DNA of 64,000 nucleotides from Mesorhizobium sp. L-2-11 (GCF_016756595.1 NZ_AP023257.1:6154001-6218000); one strand, 5' to 3'; shown: positions 53,578 through 62,187, counted from the stretch's first letter. Program-made: numbers and translations. The notes: generated from the letters alone by a model not told the origin.

Positions 53578-53630
53578 GCCCTCCCTGCTGCAGGTGCTGA
53601 AGCAAGAAGGACACTTGCGATGAAACCTAA

Positions 53631-53636
53631 CTCGTG
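53631..53636. repeat. 6-bp CTCGTG repeat at right end of GInt-type element
   Basis: Second copy of the flanking repeat at 44817-44822; encodes the His-Glu codons of ardC. Confidence 0.85.
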
Positions 53637-54293
53637 GAAGCAGGTGCGGTAATAGTCGATCTGCTGAAAGAATGCCGGCTGCGGCGGCACCTGAATGGAG
53701 TCGGTCCCCGGCATGTAGAACGCGCGATCGCCGCCGATGCGGAAATCCGCGCCGCTTCCTCGAATAAGCGCCTCGGCCTGCGGGATGATCTCGCGTTCGG
53801 GCAGCGGTTCGGCGTTGCCATAAAGGTGCTCGGGCAGGCCGTCGCACTGCGCGACGTTGAAGACGGTGAAGCGCTTCAAGTACGGCACCGCCTGCGGCTC
53901 GTCGCCGTCTGTCCTGGCGCGCTCCTGCTCGCCCTTTGGGACAAAGCGGTCGGCATGCACGATTGTTGTGCCGCGCTCGCCCTTCCTGACATTGCCGCCA
54001 AGGGCAAGCGCCTGCAGGAAGGTCAGCCAGTTCTGGCCGGGATAGCTGCGCTCGATGACGGCGCCCCACAGGATGAGGATGTTGATGCCGGAATAGCGGC
54101 GCCCGGTGGCCGCGTTGCTGGGCAGGCCGAGGTCGGCCTTTGCGCTGCCCCATGGCTTGACCCATGGCACGGTGCCGCGCTCCAGTTCGGCAATGATGCG
54201 GTCCGTGATCTCCTGATAAAGGCTGGCGCCCGAGCGCCCGCCCCTGCCCGCGCCAGCCTCTCGGCTGCCGGAACGCTGGTGTTTTGCACGCAT
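53637..54293 (-). pseudogene. ardC: ArdC-family antirestriction protein, N-terminal part
   Basis: It encodes 219 codons up to the HEXXH motif: ASLYQEITDRIIAELERGTV, PWVKPWGSAKADLG, YSGINILILWG, KGERGTTIVHADRF and YYRTCFHE. Translation then enters the element, reads about 15 further codons and stops at 53574-53576, overlapping the ATG of the cargo ardC-like gene. The C-terminus is at 44517-44822. The gene is the first of the ardC, DUF2958, parB run. Confidence 0.9.
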
Positions 54294-54718
54294 CGTCTGG
54301 TCCTCCGCTCTTCAATCCCGCGCCTTTCCCCGCAAGTGGGGTGGGCGGCGAGACGCGACCGGAAAGGCCCGCCGTCGGAGGCGGACCGCATCCGAAGGAC
54401 CGGAACGAAGAGGAGGACCCGAAGCGCAAGCGAAGGGTTGCGGGACGCCGCGGCGGGCCTAGAAGGGAGTGCCGCCCACCCCGCGCCGCCGGGAAAGGCC
54501 AACAGACAAACCGCGCCGGCCGGCAGGGCGGCGACCGTCAGCAGCCGACAGGCTGCCCGCGCCAGGGGGCGAAGCCGGATGGCCGAGACCGCCTGAGCCT
54601 GGCGAAGAAAAAGCGGGCTCGGTTCACGAGCACCCGGCACGCGCCGTCAGGCGCGCGGGCGCGTCAGATTTCTGCGCCGTGCGGACATCGGTTTGGCGTT
54701 CCGGTCGCACTCGTTCAA
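54294..54718. other. No recognised gene; likely ardC promoter region
   Basis: About 425 bp, very GC-rich, between the ardC start and the end of the omptin gene. No nod box or other motif recognised. Confidence 0.45.
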
Positions 54719-55687
54719 TCAGAACGAGGTCTTGATGCCGACCATCACTGTCGCCGCGGCAAAATCGCCGCCGATCCAGTCGTCTTCGCCGCCAGTCTCT
54801 GCGCCGGTCGCAATGTCATAGGTGTTGTAGTCGCCGCGAGCGGTGAACACCTTTTCGTAGGAACCGGAGACGAAGAAGCTGGTCCGCTCGTTGTACTGGT
54901 AGCCGACGCTGCCGCCGACCATCAGAACCGGCGCCAATTCGAAATCATCCTCGAAGCGCAGGTCACGCATCCAGTGATGATCGGTAGCGCCGGCCGAGAA
55001 GGTCGTGCCGCCCTTCAGCGCAAAGCCGAAGTTCCAGCGATCCTGGACATAGGTCGCATCGATGCCGGCGAAGGCGACCGGCAATTTCTGCTGGTAGCTG
55101 ATGGCCTTTGCGTCTCCTGGGAAGCCGCCAACCGAATCCCGGAAGCCGGCAACGCTGTAGACATAGGAGCCGCCATAGGCAGTCCACTTGACCGAGGTGT
55201 ACTTGAAACCACCGTTGACGTTGATCAGCAGCTGGTCACTGAACTGGAAATCGTGGCCGAGCGCGACGGTTGCCGAATAGAAGTAATCAAGATCGGTGTC
55301 GGAATGGCGCGAACGGTTGCTCCAGTCGTTCCAGCCATCATTGGTCGAGAATGACGGGTTCCAGTCATAGTCTTCCATGTAGCTGTCGCCGCTGAAGGCG
55401 ATCTGGCTGGAAAGCTTGGCGGTCCAGCCGGCCTCGCTGCGCGCCGTCATCTCGGCTGAAATGACCGCAGAGGTGCCTTCCCAGATAAGGTGGCTCAGCT
55501 TCGAGCCGCTGCCGGGAGCCTGATAGACCAGCTCGTTGGCCTCGATGTCGATGACGCCGACGCCGCCAACGAAAGAGAAATTGGGATTGTAGGGCGCCGG
55601 TTCGCTCGCCACCGCGTCGCTGGCCATCGCCGGCCAGGCAGCGAGCAACGCTGCCGCTCCACCAAAGACTTTCGCGTACAATTTCAT
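54719..55687 (-). CDS. Omptin-family outer-membrane aspartic protease
   Basis: A 322-residue protein from ATG at 55687 with GAGGG upstream. A signal peptide (MKLYAKVFGGAAALLAAWPA, cleavage near AMAS) precedes an omptin barrel. The active-site pairs are visible: Asp-x-Asp in YMEDYDWNPSF and Asp-x-His in ATDHHWMRD, as in OmpT/Pla, and the barrel ends in Phe. Omptins cleave peptides between basic residues at the cell surface. It is rare in rhizobia. A truncated nod box lies 90 bp upstream pointing at it, suggesting past control by NodD. Confidence 0.85.
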   Translation of the reverse strand: MKLYAKVFGGAAALLAAWPAMASDAVASEPAPYNPNFSFVGGVGVIDIEANELVYQAPGSGSKLSHLIWEGTSAVISAEMTARSEAGWTAKLSSQIAFSGDSYMEDYDWNPSFSTNDGWNDWSNRSRHSDTDLDYFYSATVALGHDFQFSDQLLINVNGGFKYTSVKWTAYGGSYVYSVAGFRDSVGGFPGDAKAISYQQKLPVAFAGIDATYVQDRWNFGFALKGGTTFSAGATDHHWMRDLRFEDDFELAPVLMVGGSVGYQYNERTSFFVSGSYEKVFTARGDYNTYDIATGAETGGEDDWIGGDFAAATVMVGIKTSF

Positions 55688-55740
55688 AGGACTACCCTCA
55701 TGGGAATCATCCGCCATTCGGCTATACGCAGCGTGCCGGG

Positions 55741-55792
55741 TGCACGTCACGTGCGGTCGTCTATGCAGCGCCCCTGTAGGTTGGCAAAATTG
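55741..55792 (-). promoter_or_regulatory. Truncated nod box and leader upstream of omptin gene
   Basis: GGTTGGCAAAATTG at 55779-55792 is the 3' end of a nod box, and the following leader (GCGGTCGTCTATGCAGCG) closely matches the leader beside the nolL nod box at 18800-18820. The 5' two thirds of the box is replaced by integrase remnant DNA. Confidence 0.65.
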
Positions 55793-56018
55793 CCGCCCTC
55801 GGCTCTGTTCCTCAACACTCAAGGAAACGCCGTTAGCGTGACCCGATTAACGGCGGTTTTTGCCGATGCGTTCCGGGCAGCCGGCGTGACGGGAACCCCT
55901 GCATTATCCGAGGCACACATTTGCGATGACGATGCTGGTACGATTGCAGCGGCAGGCAGCGACCACGCCGGACCTCAATCCGCTGAGAATCGTGCAGGTT
56001 GCTTTGAGCAGCCCATAG
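55793..56018 (+). pseudogene. Tyrosine recombinase C-terminal remnant
   Basis: ALFLNTQGNAVSVTRLTAVF and DAFRAAGVTGTP are followed, after a frame change near 55908, by RHTFAMTMLVRLQRQAATTP and LNPLRIVQVALSS, the catalytic region of a phage-type integrase related to GinA. Both ends are lost. Confidence 0.75.
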
Positions 56019-56031
56019 CAAACTCTCTAGT

Positions 56032-56487
56032 CTAGATAATCCGAAAGAGCCGAGGGCCGAGTTCCTCGAACCCGTTGCGCAGGTAGAAATCGAGCGTGCG
56101 CTTCCATTTTGGTTGCCTGGGCGCTGCAAGCTCAAGTCGCTTCCAACCACGCGCACGGCCTTCCCGCGAGGCGACCTCAAGCAGTTGAGGGGCAATCCCT
56201 TTGGAGCGCTTTTCGGGTCGAACATACAGCTCCGAAATATAGCCGAACTTACCGCCTGCATAGATCGCCGTGCATTCATTCAGCACCATGATGCCGACCG
56301 GCTCGTCATCTGCAGTTGCGATCACTGCGACCACGCCAGCGTCGGCAAGCATTATCTGCGCGCTTTGTCTCACGTCGTCGGGCGCGGGCGCTTTCCCGCC
56401 AGTGAGTTCATCGAGTAGCGCGTGAATAAAACGGACGACCGTCCCTGCGTCCGTTGCGTTGGCGCGGCGCGTAGATATGGAAGGCAT
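56032..56487 (-). CDS. GNAT-family N-acetyltransferase
   Basis: A 151-residue GNAT protein: ISELYVRPEKRSKGIAPQLL holds the acetyl-CoA-binding R-x-x-G motif, followed by GWKRLELAAPRQPKWKRTLD and a typical FYLRNGFEE ending. The acceptor is unknown. It is convergent with the integrase remnant and apparently monocistronic. Confidence 0.85.
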   Translation of the reverse strand: MPSISTRRANATDAGTVVRFIHALLDELTGGKAPAPDDVRQSAQIMLADAGVVAVIATADDEPVGIMVLNECTAIYAGGKFGYISELYVRPEKRSKGIAPQLLEVASREGRARGWKRLELAAPRQPKWKRTLDFYLRNGFEELGPRLFRII

Positions 56488-56876
56488 ATTTTCTCCTGCT
56501 AGTGGTCGAAATTCCGATGCATGCTGTCATCAGCGCAGATCCGACTCACTCTTTTAAGTAACTCGGACGAGTGAACAGCATTTTTCATCAAAAATATGAT
56601 AAAAAATTGCAAAATAAATATTACAAGCAATAGGATTCCGGATGACTTGAGGTGGATTGCGCAGATAGGGGACCTTCTTACAGCAAATCAACATGGTTAC
56701 TTCGTCACCGCACGGTGAAGCCGCCTTGCCGAGGTGGGATGAAGCTGCAAGTCTAAAAGGGCCTGAGACAAAAGATACAGCCTTGAGATGCCCGTGCGGC
56801 CAGAACGCTAGGACAATGCAGTCGAGCAAAGAGGACATCCGTGACGGGCGGCGAGAGCGCTCGACGGTCGCCACAC
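56488..56876. other. AT-rich intergenic region
   Basis: About 390 bp, notably AT-rich at 56560-56640, with no recognised gene; it probably holds the GNAT promoter. Confidence 0.5.
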
Positions 56877-57968
56877 TCATTCGGCGCCAGCCGGAACACG
56901 AGCCGAGCCGACCGGTGCGCAGAGGCTGGTCGCCGCGCCGATCAAGTCGGACACGTCGGCCCCGGTCGTCGCGAAAGAGGTGACGAACCTCACGATCCCG
57001 GGCTCCCAGCGATCATGGTAGAAGCGGAATCCCATGTCGAGCAGCCCCCGGATCAGGGACGTGGGAAGTCGGCAGAACAGTATATTGGCCTCGGGACGCT
57101 GCTGGATTTTCACGCCTGGCACCAGGGCCAACCCCTGCGCGAGCGCCGATGCCATCGCATTGGCATGGACCGCGTTGCGAAGCCAGACACCTTCCCTCAG
57201 ATAACCGTCCATTTGCGCCGCCATGAAGCGCATCTTGGAACTCAACTGGCCGGCACGCTTTCGGCGAAAGGCTATCGTGCTCGCGAGATCTCCGCGGAAC
57301 GAGACGACCGCATCGACCCCAAACGTTCCATTCTTGGTGGCGCCAAATGACACAAGGTCGACGCCGGCCTTCCACGTCATCTCGGCTGGCGAGCAGCGCA
57401 GAGTGACGAGGGCGTTGGCGAAGCGAGCACCGTCCATGTGGAGCGCCAGGTTCGCTGACCGGCAGATATGTCCGATCGCCTTGATCTCGTCGAGCGCGTA
57501 GACCGATCCCATCTCGGTCGCCTGCGTGATGCTGACGCTGGAGGGCTGGACCGAGTGGATATCGCCCACCATGCGCGTTGCATTGGCCGCCAAGGCGTCG
57601 ATGTCGATTTTGCCAGCCTCGCCTGGAAGCTGCACCAACTTCGCACCGGCGGTGTAGAACTCCGGCGCGCCGCACTCGTCCCGGTTGATGTGTGCGTCGG
57701 CGTGCGAGAGGATGCTGCCCCATGGCTGCGTAATCGCCGCGAGCGCCAGCGCGTTTGCCGCCGACCCCGTCGAAACGAGGAACACGTCGACCGCATGCTC
57801 GAACACCTCGGCGAGCTGGCGCTCGACGGTATGCGTCAGCTCATCGTTGCCGTAGGGAAGCGCCTGACCCGACGCGCACGCGGTGATGGCTGCGATCACC
57901 TCGGGGGAGACGCCGGCGATGTTGTCGCTGGTGAAGCCGCGGGGGCGGGTCTGCTTGCTGTCGCTCAT
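56877..57968 (-). CDS. Low-specificity L-threonine aldolase (PLP enzyme)
   Basis: A 363-residue fold-type I PLP enzyme of the beta-eliminating lyase family. Motifs: NDELTHTVERQLAEVF and VFLVSTGSAANALAL near residues 40-75, the Asp in LALHMDGARFANALVTL, and the PLP lysine in VSFGATKNGTFGVDA. It splits threonine or allo-threonine into glycine and acetaldehyde, or acts on related beta-hydroxy amino acids. An AraC regulator lies 70 bp upstream in the same direction. Confidence 0.87.
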   Translation of the reverse strand: MSDSKQTRPRGFTSDNIAGVSPEVIAAITACASGQALPYGNDELTHTVERQLAEVFEHAVDVFLVSTGSAANALALAAITQPWGSILSHADAHINRDECGAPEFYTAGAKLVQLPGEAGKIDIDALAANATRMVGDIHSVQPSSVSITQATEMGSVYALDEIKAIGHICRSANLALHMDGARFANALVTLRCSPAEMTWKAGVDLVSFGATKNGTFGVDAVVSFRGDLASTIAFRRKRAGQLSSKMRFMAAQMDGYLREGVWLRNAVHANAMASALAQGLALVPGVKIQQRPEANILFCRLPTSLIRGLLDMGFRFYHDRWEPGIVRFVTSFATTGADVSDLIGAATSLCAPVGSARVPAGAE

Positions 57969-58038
57969 CGTCTTGACGCTCTTTCATCCATTGAGCGTCC
58001 AAGCTAGACGGTTCGCCGCGCGCTTTATTGAACGATAT

Positions 58039-58914
58039 TCAAACCGAGAGGTAACGCGCCGGCGTCACCCCCAGCACCGCCTTGAAGTGCCGGGTCAGGT
58101 GGCTCTGGTCCGCGAACCCTACCGCGACGGCGACCTCGGCGACGTGCTGGCCTCGCCTCAGCAGCCGTCGCGCCTCGTCGATGCGGACCTGGATGAGGTA
58201 GCGGGTGGGGGGCAACCCGAAATGCGCCTTGAAGCCATCGATCAACGTCGCCTTGGAGCATCCGGCCAGGGCGGCCAGGGCGGCGAGCTGCAGAACTTCG
58301 TCAAAGTGGGCATGGATGAAGTCACGCACGTCGCGGAACCTCGGCGGTACCAATTTTCGCTCAGCAACGCGCGACCCGCCGGCCTCTGCGAAGACGTGGG
58401 GCAGGAAACGGATCAGATACTCCTCGATCTCCAGTGCCGAGCTATGCCCATGTTCAAGCAGGCGCCAAAACGCGCTGAGGCCGTGTGCAACTGGGGCATT
58501 CTCCTGGAACGGGCTTTTGAAGTCGATCGTTCCGGGTTCGTTTTGGCCGCTGTCCTCAAGGACTTGCCGGATAAGGACTTCGGGCATGTAAAAGATCTTC
58601 TGGCTCCAGCCAAGATCGTCACCAGCACCCCCGAAATGCGGTTCCCCGGGCGCGAAGGTCGCGACGGTGCCGCTACCGGCGTGCCAAACCTCACCTCGGC
58701 ACCAAACATCATGGACGCCTCGCTCGATCAGCCCGATCAGATACTCGTTGTGGACATGCTTGGAGAAATCCTGCCGGTGATAGTCCGCCGCCAGGTAATC
58801 GAGCCCGCCAAGGACATCGGAGTGCTTCATCACCGCACGATTGCGCGGCGGTCGGCCCGGAGGTTCAGAACGGCCGCGCGCCTTTTCGTCGCATTCTACG
58901 GCGGTATCGGCCAC
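58039..58914 (-). CDS. AraC-family transcriptional regulator
   Basis: A 291-residue regulator: an N-terminal cupin-like sensing domain (VATFAPGEPHFGGAGDD) and a C-terminal pair of HTHs (LAALAGCSKATLIDGFKAHFGL and VAVAVGFADQSHLTRHFK) with the PARYLSV ending. It is upstream of the threonine aldolase on the same strand; such regulators often control a neighbouring enzyme or LysE exporter. The ligand is unknown. Confidence 0.85.
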   Translation of the reverse strand: MADTAVECDEKARGRSEPPGRPPRNRAVMKHSDVLGGLDYLAADYHRQDFSKHVHNEYLIGLIERGVHDVWCRGEVWHAGSGTVATFAPGEPHFGGAGDDLGWSQKIFYMPEVLIRQVLEDSGQNEPGTIDFKSPFQENAPVAHGLSAFWRLLEHGHSSALEIEEYLIRFLPHVFAEAGGSRVAERKLVPPRFRDVRDFIHAHFDEVLQLAALAALAGCSKATLIDGFKAHFGLPPTRYLIQVRIDEARRLLRRGQHVAEVAVAVGFADQSHLTRHFKAVLGVTPARYLSV

Positions 58915-59109
58915 TTGATGATCAATCCAGGTCGGTCGTCACAACGATATCGTGCACACGTCGCGAATTTCAAACCGAAGCAGGATTAATTGCCGCCCGA
59001 AGAGGGGCCTGCTGCAGGGCGGGCAGCGGATTGGCGGGATTAATCGTGTTTCAAGCTTGGGATGTGGACCCGAGCGACGCGTGGCCGTGTGGCCGATATC
59101 AAGAAGAAG

Positions 59110-59205
59110 ACCAAGCGCTATCCCCTCCGATCTGACGCATGAGGAATGGTCGCGGATAAACCGTTCCTGCCGGGCGCGGCCAAGACCGGGCGCGCATGCT
59201 GCCAA
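59110..59205 (+). pseudogene. IS5-family transposase fragments
   Basis: IPSDLTHEEWSRINRSC and, in another frame, MLPKDFPP match two conserved N-terminal blocks of IS5-type transposases (SDLTDEEW and WRMLPKDFPPW). The middle and the rest are missing. Confidence 0.55.
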
Positions 59206-59279
59206 AGGATTTCCCGCCCATATCGGTCGCGGTCGAGACGCCTTACGGACATGCCCACGGACTGCGCCAACTGGCTGGA

Positions 59280-59405
59280 ACGTTCCCCGGCCTGACGGCG
59301 AAGCAGCAGGCGCCGATCAAGGCGCTGAACGCAGAATACGCCAAAACTCGAAGCCGAGGACGAGCGTGCCAACGAACTGCCGGCCGATGTTGACGAACGG
59401 CTACC
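59280..59405 (+). pseudogene. ParB-like C-terminal fragment, frameshifted
   Basis: TAKQQAPIKALNAEYAK continues after a frame change as KLEAEDERANELPADVDERL, the C-terminal pattern of plasmid ParB proteins. Short relic only. Confidence 0.5.
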
Positions 59406-59429
59406 AGGGGCGGCTACGGCTGCACTCAT

Positions 59430-59445
59430 TGTCGGATCTTCGACG
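59430..59445. promoter_or_regulatory. Near-match to NifA upstream site
   Basis: TGT-N10-ACG at 59430-59445 differs by one base from the NifA site TGT-N10-ACA and lies about 80 bp upstream of the sigma-54 promoter. Weak on its own. Confidence 0.3.
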
Positions 59446-59508
59446 AAGTCGGACATCAGACACAGCGCTATCGGAGTGACCGCATTGTTCTGCAACGATT
59501 TTCTCATT

Positions 59509-59523
59509 TGGCACGACACATGC
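59509..59523 (+). promoter_or_regulatory. Sigma-54 (-24/-12) promoter upstream of ompW
   Basis: TGGCACG at 59509-59515 followed by TGC at 59521-59523, giving GG-N10-GC, fits the RpoN consensus. It is 100 bp upstream of the ompW start on the same strand. Confidence 0.7.
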
Positions 59524-59623
59524 GGGGGCTATCCCGCATGAGCGCTCCGTCAATCTCGATTGATGCGAGCAGGATTCAATCAAGGCGCAGTGCGTCGCTT
59601 CTGAAGATCAAGGAGAGAAAAGT

Positions 59624-60316
59624 ATGGCGAGAGCGCGAATTGGCGTGGCGCGGGCAATGACAGCGGCTGTCGTCCTCATCGTTGCGGGACAGGCCGGCGC
59701 GGCAGATGTTCATCAAGCCGCGAGCGTCCCGCAGGCAGAAGCCTGCGTCGCGGAAGCGCCAAGCCCCTGGCAGATCCGCCTGCGTGCGTTGGGGGTGATC
59801 ACCGAGGATTCGGGCTATGTCAATGCGGTGCCCGGCTCCGGTCTTTCGTATTCGAACACCGTGACGCCGGAACTCGATATCTCATATTTCTTCACGGACA
59901 ACATCGCCGCCGAACTCATACTCGGCACCACCTATGCCAACATCGATGGCCAAGGTGCGATCGGCGGGCTGGGCGAGGTCGGCAAGGTTTGGCTGCTGCC
60001 GCCCACGCTCACATTGCAGTATCATTTTACCGATTTCGGCGCCTTCGAGCCCTATATCGGCGCCGGCGTGAACTATACGATCTTCTATCATCAGCAAGTC
60101 GGCAGCGCCGATGATCTCAAGGTCAAGAACACATTCGGCGCCGCGCTGCAGGTCGGATTCGACTACATGGTGGACCGGCACTGGGGCGTCAACTTCGACG
60201 TGAAGAAGCTTTTCCTCAAGCCCGACTTCGACGTCACTGTCGCCGGCGCCAAGCTCACGGGCAAGGCCAAGCTCGATCCCTGGTTGATAGGCGCAGGTCT
60301 CACCTACCGCTTCTGA
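59624..60316 (+). CDS. OmpW-family outer-membrane protein
   Basis: A 230-residue protein with a signal peptide (AMTAAVVLIVAGQAGAAD) and an eight-strand barrel pattern: PELDISYFFTDNIAAELILG, PTLTLQYHFTDFGAFEPYIG, AGVNYTIFY and a C-terminal TYRF. OmpW proteins form small hydrophobic channels. It has an AAGGAGAG-like ribosome site. The sigma-54 promoter in front suggests expression in symbiosis or under low oxygen. A P450 gene follows 90 bp downstream in the same direction. Confidence 0.88.
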   Translation: MARARIGVARAMTAAVVLIVAGQAGAADVHQAASVPQAEACVAEAPSPWQIRLRALGVITEDSGYVNAVPGSGLSYSNTVTPELDISYFFTDNIAAELILGTTYANIDGQGAIGGLGEVGKVWLLPPTLTLQYHFTDFGAFEPYIGAGVNYTIFYHQQVGSADDLKVKNTFGAALQVGFDYMVDRHWGVNFDVKKLFLKPDFDVTVAGAKLTGKAKLDPWLIGAGLTYRF

Positions 60317-60406
60317 GGACGAAGCACGGGGCACTTTTCGAAGTCCGCGCGCGGATCTTCCGTGCCGAGAAGTGGACCCGCGATGGTTCTTAAAGGAGTT
60401 GTTGGC

Positions 60407-61639
60407 ATGCGCGTAGAAAGCGATCATTGCGACGTGATCGGTGTGCCGGCCGCTCCCACGCAACTTGATCGTCTTTCTTCTGCGATTCTGCGGCAGGGGG
60501 GGATGGCGCGAGTGTCGCTGCCGGGCGATGTGGTGACCTGGGCGGCAGCCCGTCACCAGACGCTCAGGCAGATGCTTTCCGACCAGCGTTTCAACAAGGA
60601 CTGGCGACAGTGGGGGGCGCTGCAGGACGGCGAGATTCCCGAGGATCATTCGCTGATCGGGATATGCAAAGTGGACAACATGACCACGGCGCACGGCGCC
60701 GATCACCGGCGCTTGCGCGGCCTGCTGTCCAGCAGCTTCGCGCCCAGTCGTATCGCCTTGCTGGCGCCACGGGTCGAACAATGCGTCGATCGACTCCTGG
60801 CCGAGATGGCGCAGCGCGGCGGCAGTGCCGATCTGATGAGCGAGTTCGCCGCTCCGCTGCCCACCAACGTGATCGCCGAACTGTTCGGTTTGCCGGACGA
60901 ACAGCGCGAAGAGATCGTCGCGCTCACCTACAGCCTGGCCAACACCTCCGCCACAGCCGAAGAGGTGCGACAGACGCGGCAGCGCATCCCGGAGTTCTTC
61001 CGTCGCCTGATCGCGCTCAAGCGGGGCCAGCTCGGCGATGATCTGGCTTCGGCCCTGATCGTCGCGCGTGACAAAGGCGAGCTCGTTTCCGACACCGAGC
61101 TCATCGACATGCTGTTCATGGTGCTCTCTGCGGGCTTCGTGACCACCGCCGGCGTCATCGGCAATGGCGTGCTGGCATTGCTGACGCATCCGCAGCAACT
61201 GCACTTGGTGCGCAGCGGCCAAGTTCCGTGGTCACAGGCGATCGAGGAGATCCTGCGCTGGGGCAGCTCAGCGGCCAATCTGCCGTTCCGCTATGCCACC
61301 CAGGACGTGGAGATCGACGGATGCCTGGTCCGCCGCGGCGATGCCGTCCTGATGGCGTTCCATGCGGCGAACCGGGACGAAAAGGCCTTCGGTCCCGGCG
61401 CCAACAGGTTCGATGTCACCCGGCGGCACAACCCGCATTTGTCATTCGGCGAGGGGCCGCATTCCTGCCTGGGCGCTGCGCTGGCGCGCCTGGAATTGCG
61501 CTGCGCCTTCCCCGCGCTATTCGGGCGGCTGGAGGATCTGGCGCTGACCATCGCTGCGGAGGACGTCGTCTACATGCCGTCTTACGTCATTCGCTGCCCG
61601 CAGCGCCTGCCGGTCAGCTTCCGCCCTTCCGTCGCTTAG
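60407..61639 (+). CDS. Cytochrome P450
   Basis: A 410-residue soluble bacterial P450. Motifs: the I-helix region VLSAGFVTTAGVIGNGVLA, ExxR in EEILRWGSSAANLPFR and the heme-binding FGEGPHSCLGAALARLE with the axial Cys. ATG at 60407 is preceded by AAAGGAG. The substrate is unknown. Rhizobial islands carry P450s of the CYP127 and gibberellin-pathway (CYP112/114/117) groups; I cannot assign it to one. It may be cotranscribed with ompW from the sigma-54 promoter. Confidence 0.87.
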   Translation: MRVESDHCDVIGVPAAPTQLDRLSSAILRQGGMARVSLPGDVVTWAAARHQTLRQMLSDQRFNKDWRQWGALQDGEIPEDHSLIGICKVDNMTTAHGADHRRLRGLLSSSFAPSRIALLAPRVEQCVDRLLAEMAQRGGSADLMSEFAAPLPTNVIAELFGLPDEQREEIVALTYSLANTSATAEEVRQTRQRIPEFFRRLIALKRGQLGDDLASALIVARDKGELVSDTELIDMLFMVLSAGFVTTAGVIGNGVLALLTHPQQLHLVRSGQVPWSQAIEEILRWGSSAANLPFRYATQDVEIDGCLVRRGDAVLMAFHAANRDEKAFGPGANRFDVTRRHNPHLSFGEGPHSCLGAALARLELRCAFPALFGRLEDLALTIAAEDVVYMPSYVIRCPQRLPVSFRPSVA

Positions 61640-61992
61640 AGAGTGCGGCATTCACCCCGGATTCGGTGATTCTCGGTTCGCCGGGGTGGCTTGTCTCGCA
61701 CGAGGGGGGCGAGCATGCCCGGTTACGCACGATCGTGGCGCCGGCCTTCAGCAATCGCAGGGTGAAGCTGCTCGCGCAGCAGGTCGAGGCGATCGCCGCG
61801 CAGTTGTTCGAGACGCTGGCGGCCCAGCCCCAGTCCGCCGACCTGAGGCGCCACCTCTCCTTTCCGCTTCCGGACATGGTTATCAGCGTGCTGATGGGCG
61901 AGTGCGCAAGCACGCTGAGCGAAGCCGAGCGGGAACAAGTACCGGGATTCCCGGCTGACCGTGACGACCTGGCCCGACTTTACGCCCTTTGA
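61640..61992 (+). pseudogene. Second cytochrome P450, N-terminal fragment
   Basis: AFTPDSVILGSPGWLVSHEG, HARLRTIVAPAFSNRRVK and FPLPDMVISVLMGE form the B-to-E-helix region of a different P450 that lacks its start and its heme-binding half. The fragment begins right at the stop of the intact P450, which suggests a deletion joined them. Confidence 0.75.
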
Positions 61993-62187
61993 GCCCGGCG
62001 ACCTCGATCTCATCCGGCGTCGCCGATGGGGACAAGGATCTCTCCGAGCCTGCACTGATAAGAGGCGGCATCGTAAGCGGCTTTGGGCGAAAGAGACCGA
62101 TCAGCGCAAGGGCATTATTCGCATCATCACATAAACATCTCGTTATATGTATTGACAAGGAGCGAAGCTGCTGTGATTGTGCGCATG

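Larger units (their letters stand above)
44823..53630 (+). mobile_element. GInt-type element (8808 bp) with ginABCD, inserted in ardC
   Basis: The ends are short inverted repeats: TTAGGTCACATCTCC at the left, and TTAGGTTTCATCGC read inward from the right. A 6-bp repeat flanks both sides and the interrupted ardC frame is restored on removal. It encodes three overlapping tyrosine recombinases and a small coiled-coil protein, the four-gene hallmark of GInts, plus one cargo gene (ardC-like) at the right end. A third IS66 copy has since landed in ginA. Confidence 0.85.

Noticed and set aside
52675-54293. One long fused ArdC gene on the minus strand
   Set aside because: Two separate ArdC-type N-termini are present in different frames, and the first ends at a stop overlapping the second's ATG.
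59882-61222. Minus-strand open frame of 446 codons
   Set aside because: Antisense to ompW and the P450, both with clear protein motifs.
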